DNA of 64,000 nt. It comes from Syntrophaceae bacterium UBA6087. Its GTDB lineage: Bacteria > Desulfobacterota > Desulfomonilia > UBA1062. The notes below the pieces were generated by a model. That model was not told the origin of the DNA. It worked only from the letters and a program-made list of their open reading frames with translations, and searched no databases. This document shows, piece after piece, positions 16,674 through 24,948 of the stretch (the first letter of the stretch is position 1; each line of letters opens with the position of its first letter). The DNA is taken from positions 172 through 64,171 of the forward strand of contig DIXF01000009.1 of the NCBI GenBank assembly GCA_002448235.1, written 5' to 3'. Both the position numbers and the translations under genes were made by a program.

Positions 16674-16702
16674 TGTATAACATAGCTCCGGTTACAGGTC
16701 AA
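16674..16702 (-). promoter_or_regulatory. Promoter of the hdrA-flxA operon
   Basis: Minus strand TTGACC (16702-16697), exactly 17 nt, TATACA (16679-16674), giving a start near 16667 and a leader of about 40 nt before the hdrA start codon. No repressor palindrome is obvious. Confidence 0.65.
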
Positions 16703-16837
16703 TATCTAGTTGCTGAAATCTTTCATTAATATAATCATAAATGCCGGGACTGTGATATTCAGGAAACCGGCTTCTGTCTTTGCATTGCGACCAAACCGAA
16801 AAATAATATTTTGTGGACTACTGTTTGGACGGATAAT

Positions 16838-17110
16838 TTACTTTGCAGTCCTAGCCCGGTTCATCCGGTAGACGAAAGCGAGGATCTCGGCAACGACACG
16901 ATAGAGCTCTTCGGGTATTTCTTCATTGATATCGAGTTTGTAGAGAGCATCAAGGAGCGTTTTATCCTTCTGGATAGGGATATTGTGCGCCTTCGCAATG
17001 GCGAGTATCTTCTCGGCGACGGCCCCGGCGCCTTTAGCTGCAACCTTCGGCGCGGTGTCTTTGCCCCGCTCGTACTTCAGTGCAACGGCCTTATCGCGCT
17101 CCTTCTTCAT
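16838..17110 (-). CDS. Stand-alone FlhB C-terminal domain protein
   Basis: Ninety residues corresponding only to the soluble C-terminal part of the flagellar export switch protein FlhB (AVALKYERGKDTAPKVAAKG, IPIQKDKTLLDALYKLDI, EEIPEELYRVVAEILAFVYR). The membrane part is absent, and the self-cleaving NPTH of true FlhB is not present (the equivalent spot is replaced at the N-terminus). Such short FlhB-like proteins occur beside FliK-like genes in several phyla. Start overlaps the end of the preceding FliK-like gene (ATGA). Role in motility cannot be shown since no flagellar structural gene is in this window. Confidence 0.8.
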   Translation of the reverse strand: MKKERDKAVALKYERGKDTAPKVAAKGAGAVAEKILAIAKAHNIPIQKDKTLLDALYKLDINEEIPEELYRVVAEILAFVYRMNRARTAK

Positions 17111-17877
17111 ACGAGGACGTCGACCTCCTTTCGGAGAGCATTGCTCAGGCGGTCACGCACCACTTCGACAGAACGGACCCCGAAGGGCTCCAGACTTTCT
17201 TTCAACTCAAAGATGCCGCTTTTGAGATAATCGGCGATTTCCTCTGACGGGGTCCTGATATCCACATCGATTCTGTTGCCTTTATCCATACGCGCCCTGC
17301 ATTCTATACTTCCCAGGTTATCGGTATCGATATCGAAGTTCAGGATATAGGCGTCACCTTCCCTTTCTATGGAAACTTTCGCACCGGAGCCGGAATCTCC
17401 ATCCACCAGCGGTATAATGAGGTATGCGATAGCCTGGGGATGCTGAGTTATCTGATCGAGTACGGAAGCGACGAACTGAGCCGACGGTCCGTCATCTCCC
17501 CCCTGTGAAGTGAGTTTGCGTGCGATTTCCTGGACCAGAAACGAACTGACCGGGGTATCTCCGAACTTGCCTGCGATTCTACCCAGCATATTGCCGAGTT
17601 CCCGTATGGGAGAATTCTTTCCTCCGACCTCCTCCGGAGAAGGTTTGAGGACGATTTTCGGGCTGACTGCGTGAACTTTCAGATTAAGCACCTGCCCCTT
17701 CTGCAGGGGCATCGTCGTTTCAACGAGCAGACGCTTCCCGAACATGGAAACAAGAACCGACCCCCCCTTTGGAGCTGAAAGCACCGTAGCGATAACGGAT
17801 CTGCCCACAGAGATGGAGGGGATGCTTTCTGTTAAGATGATACTGCCCAGTCGAGCCAGTGCAGGATTTATCTGCAT
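17107..17877 (-). CDS. FliK-like (hook-length control C-terminal) protein
   Basis: A 256-residue protein with weak similarity to flagellar FliK in its C-terminal half, which has the pattern AYLIIPLVDGDSGSGAKVSI, DNLGSIECRARMDKGNRIDV, and LKESLEPFGVRSVEVV. The N-terminal half is beta-rich with SVLVSMFGKRLLVETTMPLQ. It is coupled by a 4-nt overlap to the FlhB-like gene and starts 6 nt after a DUF2802 gene, an arrangement seen in flagellar regions. The call rests on fold-level pattern and context. Confidence 0.6.
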   Translation of the reverse strand: MQINPALARLGSIILTESIPSISVGRSVIATVLSAPKGGSVLVSMFGKRLLVETTMPLQKGQVLNLKVHAVSPKIVLKPSPEEVGGKNSPIRELGNMLGRIAGKFGDTPVSSFLVQEIARKLTSQGGDDGPSAQFVASVLDQITQHPQAIAYLIIPLVDGDSGSGAKVSIEREGDAYILNFDIDTDNLGSIECRARMDKGNRIDVDIRTPSEEIADYLKSGIFELKESLEPFGVRSVEVVRDRLSNALRKEVDVLV

Positions 17878-17883
17878 TATTGT

Positions 17884-18327
17884 TTAAGCGTTTTCCCCGT
17901 TGACTATCTTGACCATGAGCTGAATTTCGCCGACCGGGATGCCGGTGATCTGAGAGATATCGACCGGATCGAAGCCCCCTTTGTACAACCTGACCACATC
18001 CGCCTGGGTATAGTCTCTCACCTGCTTCGTATTCACCGCGGTCTTCTCCAGTCCTTCCAGCAGCAGCCTGGCTTCACGAATCTTCTCATCGAGTTCGTTC
18101 ATGGCGCCTTTGACGATATCCACCTTGGTCTGGATCTGGTCACGGAAGTTGTCGGAAAGCTGCTGGGTTTCCTGCAATACGCCTTTCAGCTCATCGAGAA
18201 CTGCCGTCGGGAGGGTCTTTTTCTTGTCCGCGAGGATGAAATATATGACGGCGCCTAAGAGGATTGCCTGAATGGCGAACTGAACCAGGAGCAAAATCTT
18301 TGTCGGATCAAGGGATTGAGACAGCAT
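17884..18327 (-). CDS. DUF2802 membrane-anchored protein
   Basis: 147 residues: one N-terminal transmembrane helix (ILLLVQFAIQAILLGAVIYF, about 11-30), a coiled-coil middle (about 40-100), and a C-terminal helix-turn-helix-like segment (VVRLYKGGFDPVDISQITGI PVGEIQLMVKI) typical of DUF2802, a family usually encoded in flagellar clusters. Function unknown. Sits between a short unknown gene and the FliK-like gene. Confidence 0.7.
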   Translation of the reverse strand: MLSQSLDPTKILLLVQFAIQAILLGAVIYFILADKKKTLPTAVLDELKGVLQETQQLSDNFRDQIQTKVDIVKGAMNELDEKIREARLLLEGLEKTAVNTKQVRDYTQADVVRLYKGGFDPVDISQITGIPVGEIQLMVKIVNGENA

Positions 18328-18343
18328 CGCTTAAGACCTGATC

Positions 18344-18652
18344 CTAAACCAAAACATCTATGATATGCCTTTTTCCAGTCTCTTGGGTGACGTTCTCAGA
18401 ATTGTCGTTTCCCGCATTGTCCTGATTGGGCTTTTTCTGCTCTTTCTGCCTGCCGCGCTCGCGGTCCTTCGTGGATATTTCCTGAGACTTCTTGGATTCG
18501 TTTACTTCCCTGTTCTTCCGGAGTCTCTGCTTGGCCTCTTCTTCGGTAAGGATCTGCTTGGTCACCTCGGACTGCACGAACGGGTTCTGGGTTATCTTCT
18601 CAATCCTTCCTGCCTGAGACAGGATTGCTGATATGTCGGATGCACCAGCCAT
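18344..18652 (-). CDS. Small charged hypothetical protein of the flagellar-like cluster
   Basis: 102 residues, not recognised. The first ~40 residues (MAGASDISAILSQAGRIEKI) look helical; the middle is rich in K, E, R, Q and N and probably disordered. Its position as first gene of the four-gene array and the 16-nt gap to the DUF2802 gene suggest cotranscription. Confidence 0.6.
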   Translation of the reverse strand: MAGASDISAILSQAGRIEKITQNPFVQSEVTKQILTEEEAKQRLRKNREVNESKKSQEISTKDRERGRQKEQKKPNQDNAGNDNSENVTQETGKRHIIDVLV

Positions 18653-18809
18653 ACCTTAACCTCGTATATACGTTATCGACTCAAATATATACCAACTTAA
18701 ACTTGAATTTGCAACGACTGTTACCCTGAGCGGGCGCTTTGCTTCCCTTACTCCCTCCGCAGCAAGCTACCTTTATCCGCTTATGCGGGCTTTTCTCCTT
18801 TTGAAAAGT

Positions 18810-19175
18810 TTAAGATTCCTCACCCACCCGCTGTATCGAACCCCTCATGCCCGAAGCGAAAAGTCTCCCGCAGGATTCGAACAGGATATATTTTGTACCG
18901 AGCAGAGGTATGCCCTTTTCCTGGGCAAGTTTTACCGCTTCCGGAGAAGGCCGCTTGCCCCTAACGAAGATGATGGCCCTCAAATCGAGCGTCTCGGCTG
19001 TACGGACAACGAGCGGATTGGTGAGCCCTGTCAGAAGAATCGACCCTTCTTTTGCAAACGCGAGCACATCGCTCATCAGATCTGCGGCAAATCCGGTATT
19101 CACCTCCATGTTCAGCATGTCTTCGCAGACAATTACATCGGCATCGAGAATTTCTCTTATCTCGGCAAGGGTCAT
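18810..19175 (-). CDS. DRTGG domain protein
   Basis: 121 residues forming a single DRTGG domain (EILDADVIVCEDMLNMEVNT, GFAADLMSDVLAFAKEGSIL, LTGLTNPLVVRTAETLDLRA). These small domains often accompany [FeFe] hydrogenase, Rnf or Nfn genes in anaerobes and are thought to be regulatory, but no activity is established. Starts 21 nt after the nfnB stop, so it is the last gene of the rnf-nfn operon. A small hairpin with CCGC/GCGG (around 18777-18788) follows but is weak. Confidence 0.8.
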   Translation of the reverse strand: MTLAEIREILDADVIVCEDMLNMEVNTGFAADLMSDVLAFAKEGSILLTGLTNPLVVRTAETLDLRAIIFVRGKRPSPEAVKLAQEKGIPLLGTKYILFESCGRLFASGMRGSIQRVGEES

Positions 19176-19196
19176 ATCTTCTCCTATTGTTGTTAA

Positions 19197-20600
19197 TTAC
19201 TTGCTCATTACATACGTATGAATTGCCCTGGCTGCCTTTCTTCCTGCACCCATGGCAAGGATAACCGTTGCTGCGCCCGTAACGATGTCGCCGCCTGCAA
19301 ACACGCCCTCACGGGAGGTCTGACCTGTTTCCTCGTCTGCAATGATGTAATTCCATTTGTTCGTTTCCAGCCCTGGCGTCGTGCTCTGGACCAGGGGATT
19401 CGATCCTGCACCGATCGCCACCACGGCGGTATCGATATCGATGACGAATTCGCTGCCCTTCATCGGTACCGGCCTTCTGCGCCCGGAGTCATCGGGTTCC
19501 CCCAATTCCATTTTCAGGCATTCTACACCCACAACCCACCCTTTGTCATTACCGATATAGCGGATCGGGTTCGTAAGCAGGTGAAATTGAATCCCCTCTT
19601 CCTCGGCATGGTGGATCTCTTCGGACCGGGCCGGCATCTCTGCCCGCGACCTGCGATAAATGAGGTAGACATTGTCCGCACCGAGCCTCATGGCAGTACG
19701 CGCAGCATCCATGGCCACGTTCCCGCCGCCGACGACCGCGACGTTCCTGCCCCGGACAATGGGTGTGTCATATTCGGGGAACCGGTATGCCTTCATGAGA
19801 TTCGAACGGGTGAGGTACTCGTTGGCCGAGTATACACCGTTTAAGTTTTCTCCCGGTATGTTCATGAAGGTGGGCAGGCCTGCCCCGGTGCCGATGAATA
19901 CCGCATCAAAGCCTTCATTCAACAGGTCATCGACCGTATCGAGCTTCCCCACGACATGGGAGGTCTCGATTTTCACGCCCATATTCTTGAGGTAGTCGAC
20001 CTCTGCCGCAACGATTGCCTTGGGCAGCCTGAACTCCGGAATCCCATACACGAGCACGCCACCGGGTGCATGGAGCGCCTCGAAGATGGTCACATCGTGC
20101 CCGAGCTGAACGAGATCGCCCGCGACCGTGAGCCCGGCAGGGCCTGAGCCGACAACGGCGATCCTCTTGCCCGTCTTTGGAGGAATCTCCGGGATGGACA
20201 CCTCTCCTTGGGCCCGCTCGTTATCGGCGACAAACCGTTCCATCCTGCCGATGGCTACGGGCTCGCCCTTTTTGCCGCGAACGCACCTCGCCTCGCACTG
20301 GGCTTCCTGGGGGCATACGCGACCGCATACTGCGGGCAACGCATTCGTCTCCTTGATCTTCTTCGCTGCCTCAATGAATTTGCCTTCAGCGACAAGTGCG
20401 ATGAACGCAGGGATATCGACCTCTACGGGACATCCTTCGACGCACGGACGGTTCTTGCACTGAATGCAGCGTGACGCTTCGATCTTTGCCGTATCGGGCG
20501 TGTACCCGAGGGGGACCTCGTCGAAATTCCGCGCACGGACCTTTGGTGCCTGCTCCGGCATCGGCTGCCGGAGAATCTTGAGCCTGTCTTTCATTTCCAT
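19197..20600 (-). CDS. nfnB: NfnB: NADPH-binding large subunit of electron-bifurcating transhydrogenase (GltD-like)
   Basis: Pairs with NfnA to couple NADPH to NADH plus ferredoxin. 467 residues with the N-terminal two-cluster ferredoxin-like region (ASRCIQCKNRPCVEGCPVEV; AVCGRVCPQEAQCEARC), FAD motif VAVVGSGPAGLTVAGDL, and second nucleotide-binding motif VAVVGGGNVAMDAARTAMRL, ending with the FAD site GVFAGGDIVTGAATVILAMG. Without the partner it would be read as the homotetrameric glutamate synthase small subunit (gltA); adjacency to nfnA (5 nt gap) decides the call. Start ATG 20600 has AGGA upstream; the longer frame overlaps nfnA. Confidence 0.9.
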   Translation of the reverse strand: MEMKDRLKILRQPMPEQAPKVRARNFDEVPLGYTPDTAKIEASRCIQCKNRPCVEGCPVEVDIPAFIALVAEGKFIEAAKKIKETNALPAVCGRVCPQEAQCEARCVRGKKGEPVAIGRMERFVADNERAQGEVSIPEIPPKTGKRIAVVGSGPAGLTVAGDLVQLGHDVTIFEALHAPGGVLVYGIPEFRLPKAIVAAEVDYLKNMGVKIETSHVVGKLDTVDDLLNEGFDAVFIGTGAGLPTFMNIPGENLNGVYSANEYLTRSNLMKAYRFPEYDTPIVRGRNVAVVGGGNVAMDAARTAMRLGADNVYLIYRRSRAEMPARSEEIHHAEEEGIQFHLLTNPIRYIGNDKGWVVGVECLKMELGEPDDSGRRRPVPMKGSEFVIDIDTAVVAIGAGSNPLVQSTTPGLETNKWNYIIADEETGQTSREGVFAGGDIVTGAATVILAMGAGRKAARAIHTYVMSK

Positions 20601-20605
20601 GATGC

Positions 20606-21454
20606 TTATCCTGTAACCTGCCGCGTACACGAGCAGTAATGATCGATGCTTTGTTTTTCGTCGCCGAGATAAATGCAAAGCCTGTCCATGAGCCCTTTAA
20701 AATCCACCTGATGCCCATCGAATTCCGGACCGTCCACGCAGACGAACTGCGTCTTCCCGCCGACGCTTACCCTGCACGCCCCGCACATTCCCGTCGCGTC
20801 CACCATGATCGAGTTCAGAGACACGACCGTGTGAACATTATATTTTTTCGTAACTTCCGACACAGACCTCATCATGGGTACCGGCCCGATGGCCACTGCG
20901 AGGTCGATCTTCTTTCCGGGCAGCAGATACTTCTCTTCAAGGGCCTGGCTGACGAACCCTTTGAATCCGTAGGACCCGTCGTCCGTGGTTATGACCATCT
21001 CGTCCGATACGGCCTTCATCTCGTCTTCCAGAATGATGACTTCTTTTGACCGTGCGCCGATGATCGATATGACATGGTTGCCGGCGGCCTTCATTGCCTG
21101 GGTTATCGGATAGAGCGGCGCTATCCCGATCCCGCCGCCTATGCAGGCGACGGTCCCGAAATTTTCGACATGCGTGGGTTTCCCCAGAGGCCCGACGAGG
21201 TCGAGGATCGTATCGCCGACATTAAGGTCGGCAAGGTGCCTCGTGGTTTTCCCGACCATCTGGAATATGATGGTGATAGTGCCTTTGTCCGGGTCGGCAT
21301 CTGCGATGGTGAGCGGAATCCTCTCACCCTGTTCGTGTATCCGTATCACGACGAACTGGCCGGCTTTCCGCTTCTCTGCGATCTTCGGTCCGGAAAGGAC
21401 CATTTTGAACACACCTTTGGACAGCTGTTGTTTATCTAAGATCTCCGCAATCAT
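20606..21454 (-). CDS. nfnA: NfnA: NADH-binding FAD/[2Fe-2S] subunit of transhydrogenase
   Basis: 282 residues. FAD-binding domain (KAGQFVVIRIHEQGERIPLT), NAD-binding domain (ACIGGGIGIAPLYPITQAMK), and the C-terminal [2Fe-2S] cysteine set MVDATGMCGACRVSVGGKTQ...C as in NfnA and dihydroorotate dehydrogenase electron transfer proteins. In complex with NfnB it makes the NADH-dependent reduced ferredoxin:NADP+ oxidoreductase. Cotranscribed after rnfE (43 nt gap). Coupling of Nfn to Rnf in one operon points to shared ferredoxin and NADH pools. Confidence 0.92.
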   Translation of the reverse strand: MIAEILDKQQLSKGVFKMVLSGPKIAEKRKAGQFVVIRIHEQGERIPLTIADADPDKGTITIIFQMVGKTTRHLADLNVGDTILDLVGPLGKPTHVENFGTVACIGGGIGIAPLYPITQAMKAAGNHVISIIGARSKEVIILEDEMKAVSDEMVITTDDGSYGFKGFVSQALEEKYLLPGKKIDLAVAIGPVPMMRSVSEVTKKYNVHTVVSLNSIMVDATGMCGACRVSVGGKTQFVCVDGPEFDGHQVDFKGLMDRLCIYLGDEKQSIDHYCSCTRQVTG

Positions 21455-21497
21455 AATCTCTCCGATTCAATATAATTAAAAAATATTTGTCAATGCA

Positions 21498-22085
21498 TTA
21501 TCTCTTTTTCAAGGAATTTACTACTGCGGTGAGCGCGCCGTACGTGAGGAAAGCGCCGGGAGGAAGTATCATGACGAGGATAGGGATGTAGCTGCTGCCC
21601 AGAAGATTGTATCCGAAGAGCGATCCGTTCCCCAGAAGCTCTCTGACACTGCCGATCATAAGCAGGGCCAGGGTAAATCCCCCTCCCATTCCTATCCCGT
21701 CGGCAATAGACATGGTGATCGAATTCCTCGATGCAAAGGCCTCTGCCCTTCCCAGGATAATACAGTTCACCACGATCAAAGGAATGAAGATCCCCAAAGC
21801 ATTATAGAGAGTTCTGAAATAGGCGCTCATGACGAGGTCCACGATTGTCACGAAAGAAGCGATAATCACGATATATACGGCGATCCTCACCGTTGACGGC
21901 ACGAACTTCCTTATCATGGAAACGACGATATTCGAGCATACGAGCACGAAGGTTGCCGCGAGGCCCATACCGATGCCGTTTTCCATGCTGGTGGAAACTG
22001 CCAGGGCAGGACAGGTGCCCAGAACAATCACGAATAGTGGGTTTTCTTTCCAGACTCCCTTGATCAACTCGCTATTGAACGACAT
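21498..22085 (-). CDS. rnfE: Rnf complex subunit E
   Basis: Integral membrane subunit of the ferredoxin:NAD+ oxidoreductase that pumps Na+ or H+. 195 residues with about six transmembrane helices; conserved LGTCPALAVSTSMENGIGMG, and IPLIVVNCIILGRAEAFASR hold the paired cysteines that coordinate an intramembrane [2Fe-2S] cluster with RnfA. Its start overlaps the rnfG end by 14 nt. Confidence 0.97.
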   Translation of the reverse strand: MSFNSELIKGVWKENPLFVIVLGTCPALAVSTSMENGIGMGLAATFVLVCSNIVVSMIRKFVPSTVRIAVYIVIIASFVTIVDLVMSAYFRTLYNALGIFIPLIVVNCIILGRAEAFASRNSITMSIADGIGMGGGFTLALLMIGSVRELLGNGSLFGYNLLGSSYIPILVMILPPGAFLTYGALTAVVNSLKKR

Positions 22086-22647
22086 TGCTGCCTCCCAGTA
22101 TCTGCTCCTTGTTCTTCAGGTATGCTTCCAGCCCGCTCTTCACTGCAGCTGTAACGGCCCTTGGGGAAATCGTGGCACCGGAGATCTGGTCAAAATCGCC
22201 CCCATCTTTCTTTACCTTCCATTGAGCATTGTCGAGTGACTTCCCCTTGTACTGATCGGTAAACCACCCTTCCGCGATCTTCGAGCCGAGCCCTGGGGTT
22301 TCTTTCTGATCGATAATTCCTACCGATAGGATTTCTCCGCCAGATTTGATGCCGACCATAACCCTGATCATTCCGGAATAGCCCTTATCGGATGAGGCCT
22401 CGAAAGCGATCCCGTTGACGCCGCTGCCCATCTTCGAAATATAATACGTCGTACCGTCTACCGTAACGGAGTCTTTGTCCGGCTGGTTGTCATGTTGGGG
22501 GAGCACCATGTTGAGCGAACTGAGCAGTTTCAATCTATCCTGGTACGCCCTCGGCTCTTTGGTCTTTTCGTTCACATATGCAAGCGACAGCCCGGCCAGA
22601 ACACATACGGTCGTCAGGACTCCCACGAGTCTGATAATTTCCTTCAT
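22072..22647 (-). CDS. rnfG: Rnf complex subunit G (covalent FMN)
   Basis: 191 residues with one N-terminal membrane helix (IIRLVGVLTTVCVLAGLSLA) and an extracytoplasmic FMN-binding domain. The flavin attachment motif SGATISPRAVTAAV (Thr near residue 163) is intact. Start ATG at 22647 overlaps the rnfD stop as ATGA and has GGAG upstream; the longer open frame is inside rnfD. Confidence 0.96.
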   Translation of the reverse strand: MKEIIRLVGVLTTVCVLAGLSLAYVNEKTKEPRAYQDRLKLLSSLNMVLPQHDNQPDKDSVTVDGTTYYISKMGSGVNGIAFEASSDKGYSGMIRVMVGIKSGGEILSVGIIDQKETPGLGSKIAEGWFTDQYKGKSLDNAQWKVKKDGGDFDQISGATISPRAVTAAVKSGLEAYLKNKEQILGGSNVVQ

Positions 22648-23624
22648 TGCACCGCTCCGAATTTCACGGGCCTTGTCCCCCTGTTTATCAGCGGGACAAG
22701 GGCGTTCATGATAAGTATGGCGAACGACACACCTTCGGGATACCCTCCCCAGACGCGGATAACGACCGTGACGATCCCGCACCCGATGCCGAAAACAAGC
22801 TTGCCTGTATTGGTAATAGGCGAGGTCACCATGTCGGTAGCCATGAAGAAGGCTCCCAGCATCAATCCGCCGGTTACCATATGGAATGAAGGATTCGCAT
22901 GAACATCAGGATTGACGCCCCAGAGAATCCCCGTGAACAGGGCGACGCTCCCCAGATAGGAAACCGGGATATGCCAGGTGATGATCTTCCGGATGATGAG
23001 ATAAATCCCGCCCAGGATCAGTGCGAGCGCTGAGATCTCACCCAGCGATCCCCCGATGTTTCCGAGGAAGGGATCCATGAAATTGAGGTGCGGCGCAGCC
23101 GTCACCGAGTGATGCTCGAAGACGGCCGTCTTCAGTGCCCCGAGCGGTGTAGCGCCCGTCACCGCATCGGTCGGCTCGGCAAAGAACGACCTCGGTTGGG
23201 GCCATGTCGTCATGGCGACCGGGAACGAGATCAGGAGGAACACCCGGGCTACGAGGGCGGGGTTGAAGGGATTATTTCCAAGACCGCCGTACACCTGCTT
23301 GCCGAATATGATTGCCACGGCCGACCCGATCACGGCCAGCCACCAGGGGGCACCGGAAGGAAGGTTCATTGCGAGAAGAAGGCCGGTCAGGGCTGCGGAC
23401 CAGTCGTTTATTGATAATTTCCGCTTCGAGACCTTCTGCCATAGCGCCTCAAAGCCGATGCACGAAACCATGCATACGGCAATGACCTTTATGGCGGGAA
23501 ACCCGAAAAAATATATCCCGATCAAAGCACCCGGCATCAGTGCATAGATGACCTGGCGCATGATCCAGGGAATGTCCTCCGGCGAATGGACATGCGGAGA
23601 GCTTGAAACGTACATATCCTTCAT
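22644..23624 (-). CDS. rnfD: Rnf complex subunit D (covalent FMN)
   Basis: 326-residue membrane protein with eight or nine helices. The flavinylation motif TDAVTGATPLG (Thr near 182-184) is present, as is the GLGNNPFNPALVARVFLLIS segment. The gene starts 1 nt after the rnfC stop. Together with RnfG it carries covalent FMN on the outer side of the membrane. Confidence 0.97.
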   Translation of the reverse strand: MKDMYVSSSPHVHSPEDIPWIMRQVIYALMPGALIGIYFFGFPAIKVIAVCMVSCIGFEALWQKVSKRKLSINDWSAALTGLLLAMNLPSGAPWWLAVIGSAVAIIFGKQVYGGLGNNPFNPALVARVFLLISFPVAMTTWPQPRSFFAEPTDAVTGATPLGALKTAVFEHHSVTAAPHLNFMDPFLGNIGGSLGEISALALILGGIYLIIRKIITWHIPVSYLGSVALFTGILWGVNPDVHANPSFHMVTGGLMLGAFFMATDMVTSPITNTGKLVFGIGCGIVTVVIRVWGGYPEGVSFAILIMNALVPLINRGTRPVKFGAVQ

Positions 23625-23625
23625 C

Positions 23626-24948
23626 TCATGCCCCTTTGCTCTTGGCGCCCGCCGACCGGGAGAGCGCCTTCAGATGTTTAATAAAGTGGACGATGGGCCT
23701 TCTTGCAGGACACACATAGGTGCAGCATCCACATTCAATGCAATCCATCAGATTATTCTCGGCGGCCTTCTGCCACTGACCCTTCTCACCGAGTTTGCTC
23801 AATGTCGAAGGAATGAGCCCCATGGGGCAGGCTTCAACACATCTTCCGCACGAGATGCAGGCGGAGTATTCGGAAATGTTCGTGTCTTTTTCAGTAAGAA
23901 CCAGGACCCCTGAGGTCCCTTTCATGATCGGGATCTCACTCGTGAACTGGGCAATGCCCATCATGGGACCGCCGAATATGAGCTTGGCGGCGTCTTTGAC
24001 CCCGCCGCAGAAGTCGATGACCTCTTTCAGCAGCGTCCCTACCCTCACCCGGACGTTTTTGGGCTGGACAATCCCGCGCCCGGTTATGGAGGTGATGCGC
24101 TCGATGAGCGGAATGCCTGCAGCACAGGCGTCCCAGATCGCCGCACAGGTGCCCGCGTTCTGAACGACCGCTCCCACGTCCATGGGCAGGCCCCCCGAAG
24201 GAACTTCGCGGTCGGTCAGAGCCTTGATAAGCTGTTTTTCTGCACCCTGGGGATACTTCACCTTCAGGGATACGACCTGAATCTCGGGCGGCGCCTTCTG
24301 CTCCATGACACGGATCGCATCCGGCTTGTTGGCCTCGATCGCAAGGTATGCCTTTTCAAGACCGAGAATCTTCATGGCGACTCTTGCTCCGTTCAGCACC
24401 CGGTCAGGTTCTTCCAGCATGAGACGGTGGTCCGAGGAGAGGTAGGGCTCGCACTCGACGCCGTTGACGATAAAGGTATCGATAGTCTTTCCTTTCGGCG
24501 GAGAGAGCTTCACGTGGGTGGGAAAGGTCGCGCCCCCCATTCCCACGACCCCGGCAGACCGGACAGCTTCCATGAGATCGTCGTGTGTCATGGTAAACGG
24601 ATCTCGCACGGCAGGCAGACCTTCGAGCCATTCGTCCTTCCCGTCCGCGTCGATAATGATACAGGGTCCGAGGAGACCGGTCACCGGGTGGACCATCCGG
24701 GTGATCTCCTTGACCGTTCCGGAGGTCGGTGCATGAACGGGAGCGGACACGAAACCCATGGGCTCGGAGAGAGTCTGCCCCTTCTTCACGTTTTCGCCGG
24801 ATTTGACGATCGCCCGTGACGGTGCGCCCAGGTGCTGCTGAAGCAGCACATAGTACCGGGAGCTTAAAGGGAAGTCGACGACCGGACTGTCTTTGACAAG
24901 GCCCTTTTCTTCAGGGGGATGGACACCACCTTTGAATGATGATCTCAT
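23626..24948 (-). CDS. rnfC: Rnf complex subunit C
   Basis: NADH-interacting subunit: about 440 residues with an N-terminal RnfC barrel, the NuoF-like flavin/NADH region (GVVGMGGATFPTHVKLSPPK), a SLBB-type part, and two [4Fe-4S] motifs, CISCGRCVEACPMGL and CIECGCCTYVCPARR, near the C-terminus. The start at 24948 overlaps the rnfB stop (ATGA) and the sequence MRSSFKGGVHPPE matches family N-termini; an earlier in-frame ATG lies inside rnfB. Confidence 0.96.
   Translation of the reverse strand: MRSSFKGGVHPPEEKGLVKDSPVVDFPLSSRYYVLLQQHLGAPSRAIVKSGENVKKGQTLSEPMGFVSAPVHAPTSGTVKEITRMVHPVTGLLGPCIIIDADGKDEWLEGLPAVRDPFTMTHDDLMEAVRSAGVVGMGGATFPTHVKLSPPKGKTIDTFIVNGVECEPYLSSDHRLMLEEPDRVLNGARVAMKILGLEKAYLAIEANKPDAIRVMEQKAPPEIQVVSLKVKYPQGAEKQLIKALTDREVPSGGLPMDVGAVVQNAGTCAAIWDACAAGIPLIERITSITGRGIVQPKNVRVRVGTLLKEVIDFCGGVKDAAKLIFGGPMMGIAQFTSEIPIMKGTSGVLVLTEKDTNISEYSACISCGRCVEACPMGLIPSTLSKLGEKGQWQKAAENNLMDCIECGCCTYVCPARRPIVHFIKHLKALSRSAGAKSKGA

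Noticed and set aside
19197..20600. Glutamate synthase small subunit for glutamate synthesis
   Set aside because: No large subunit gene nearby and the 5-nt gap to an NfnA gene fits transhydrogenase better.
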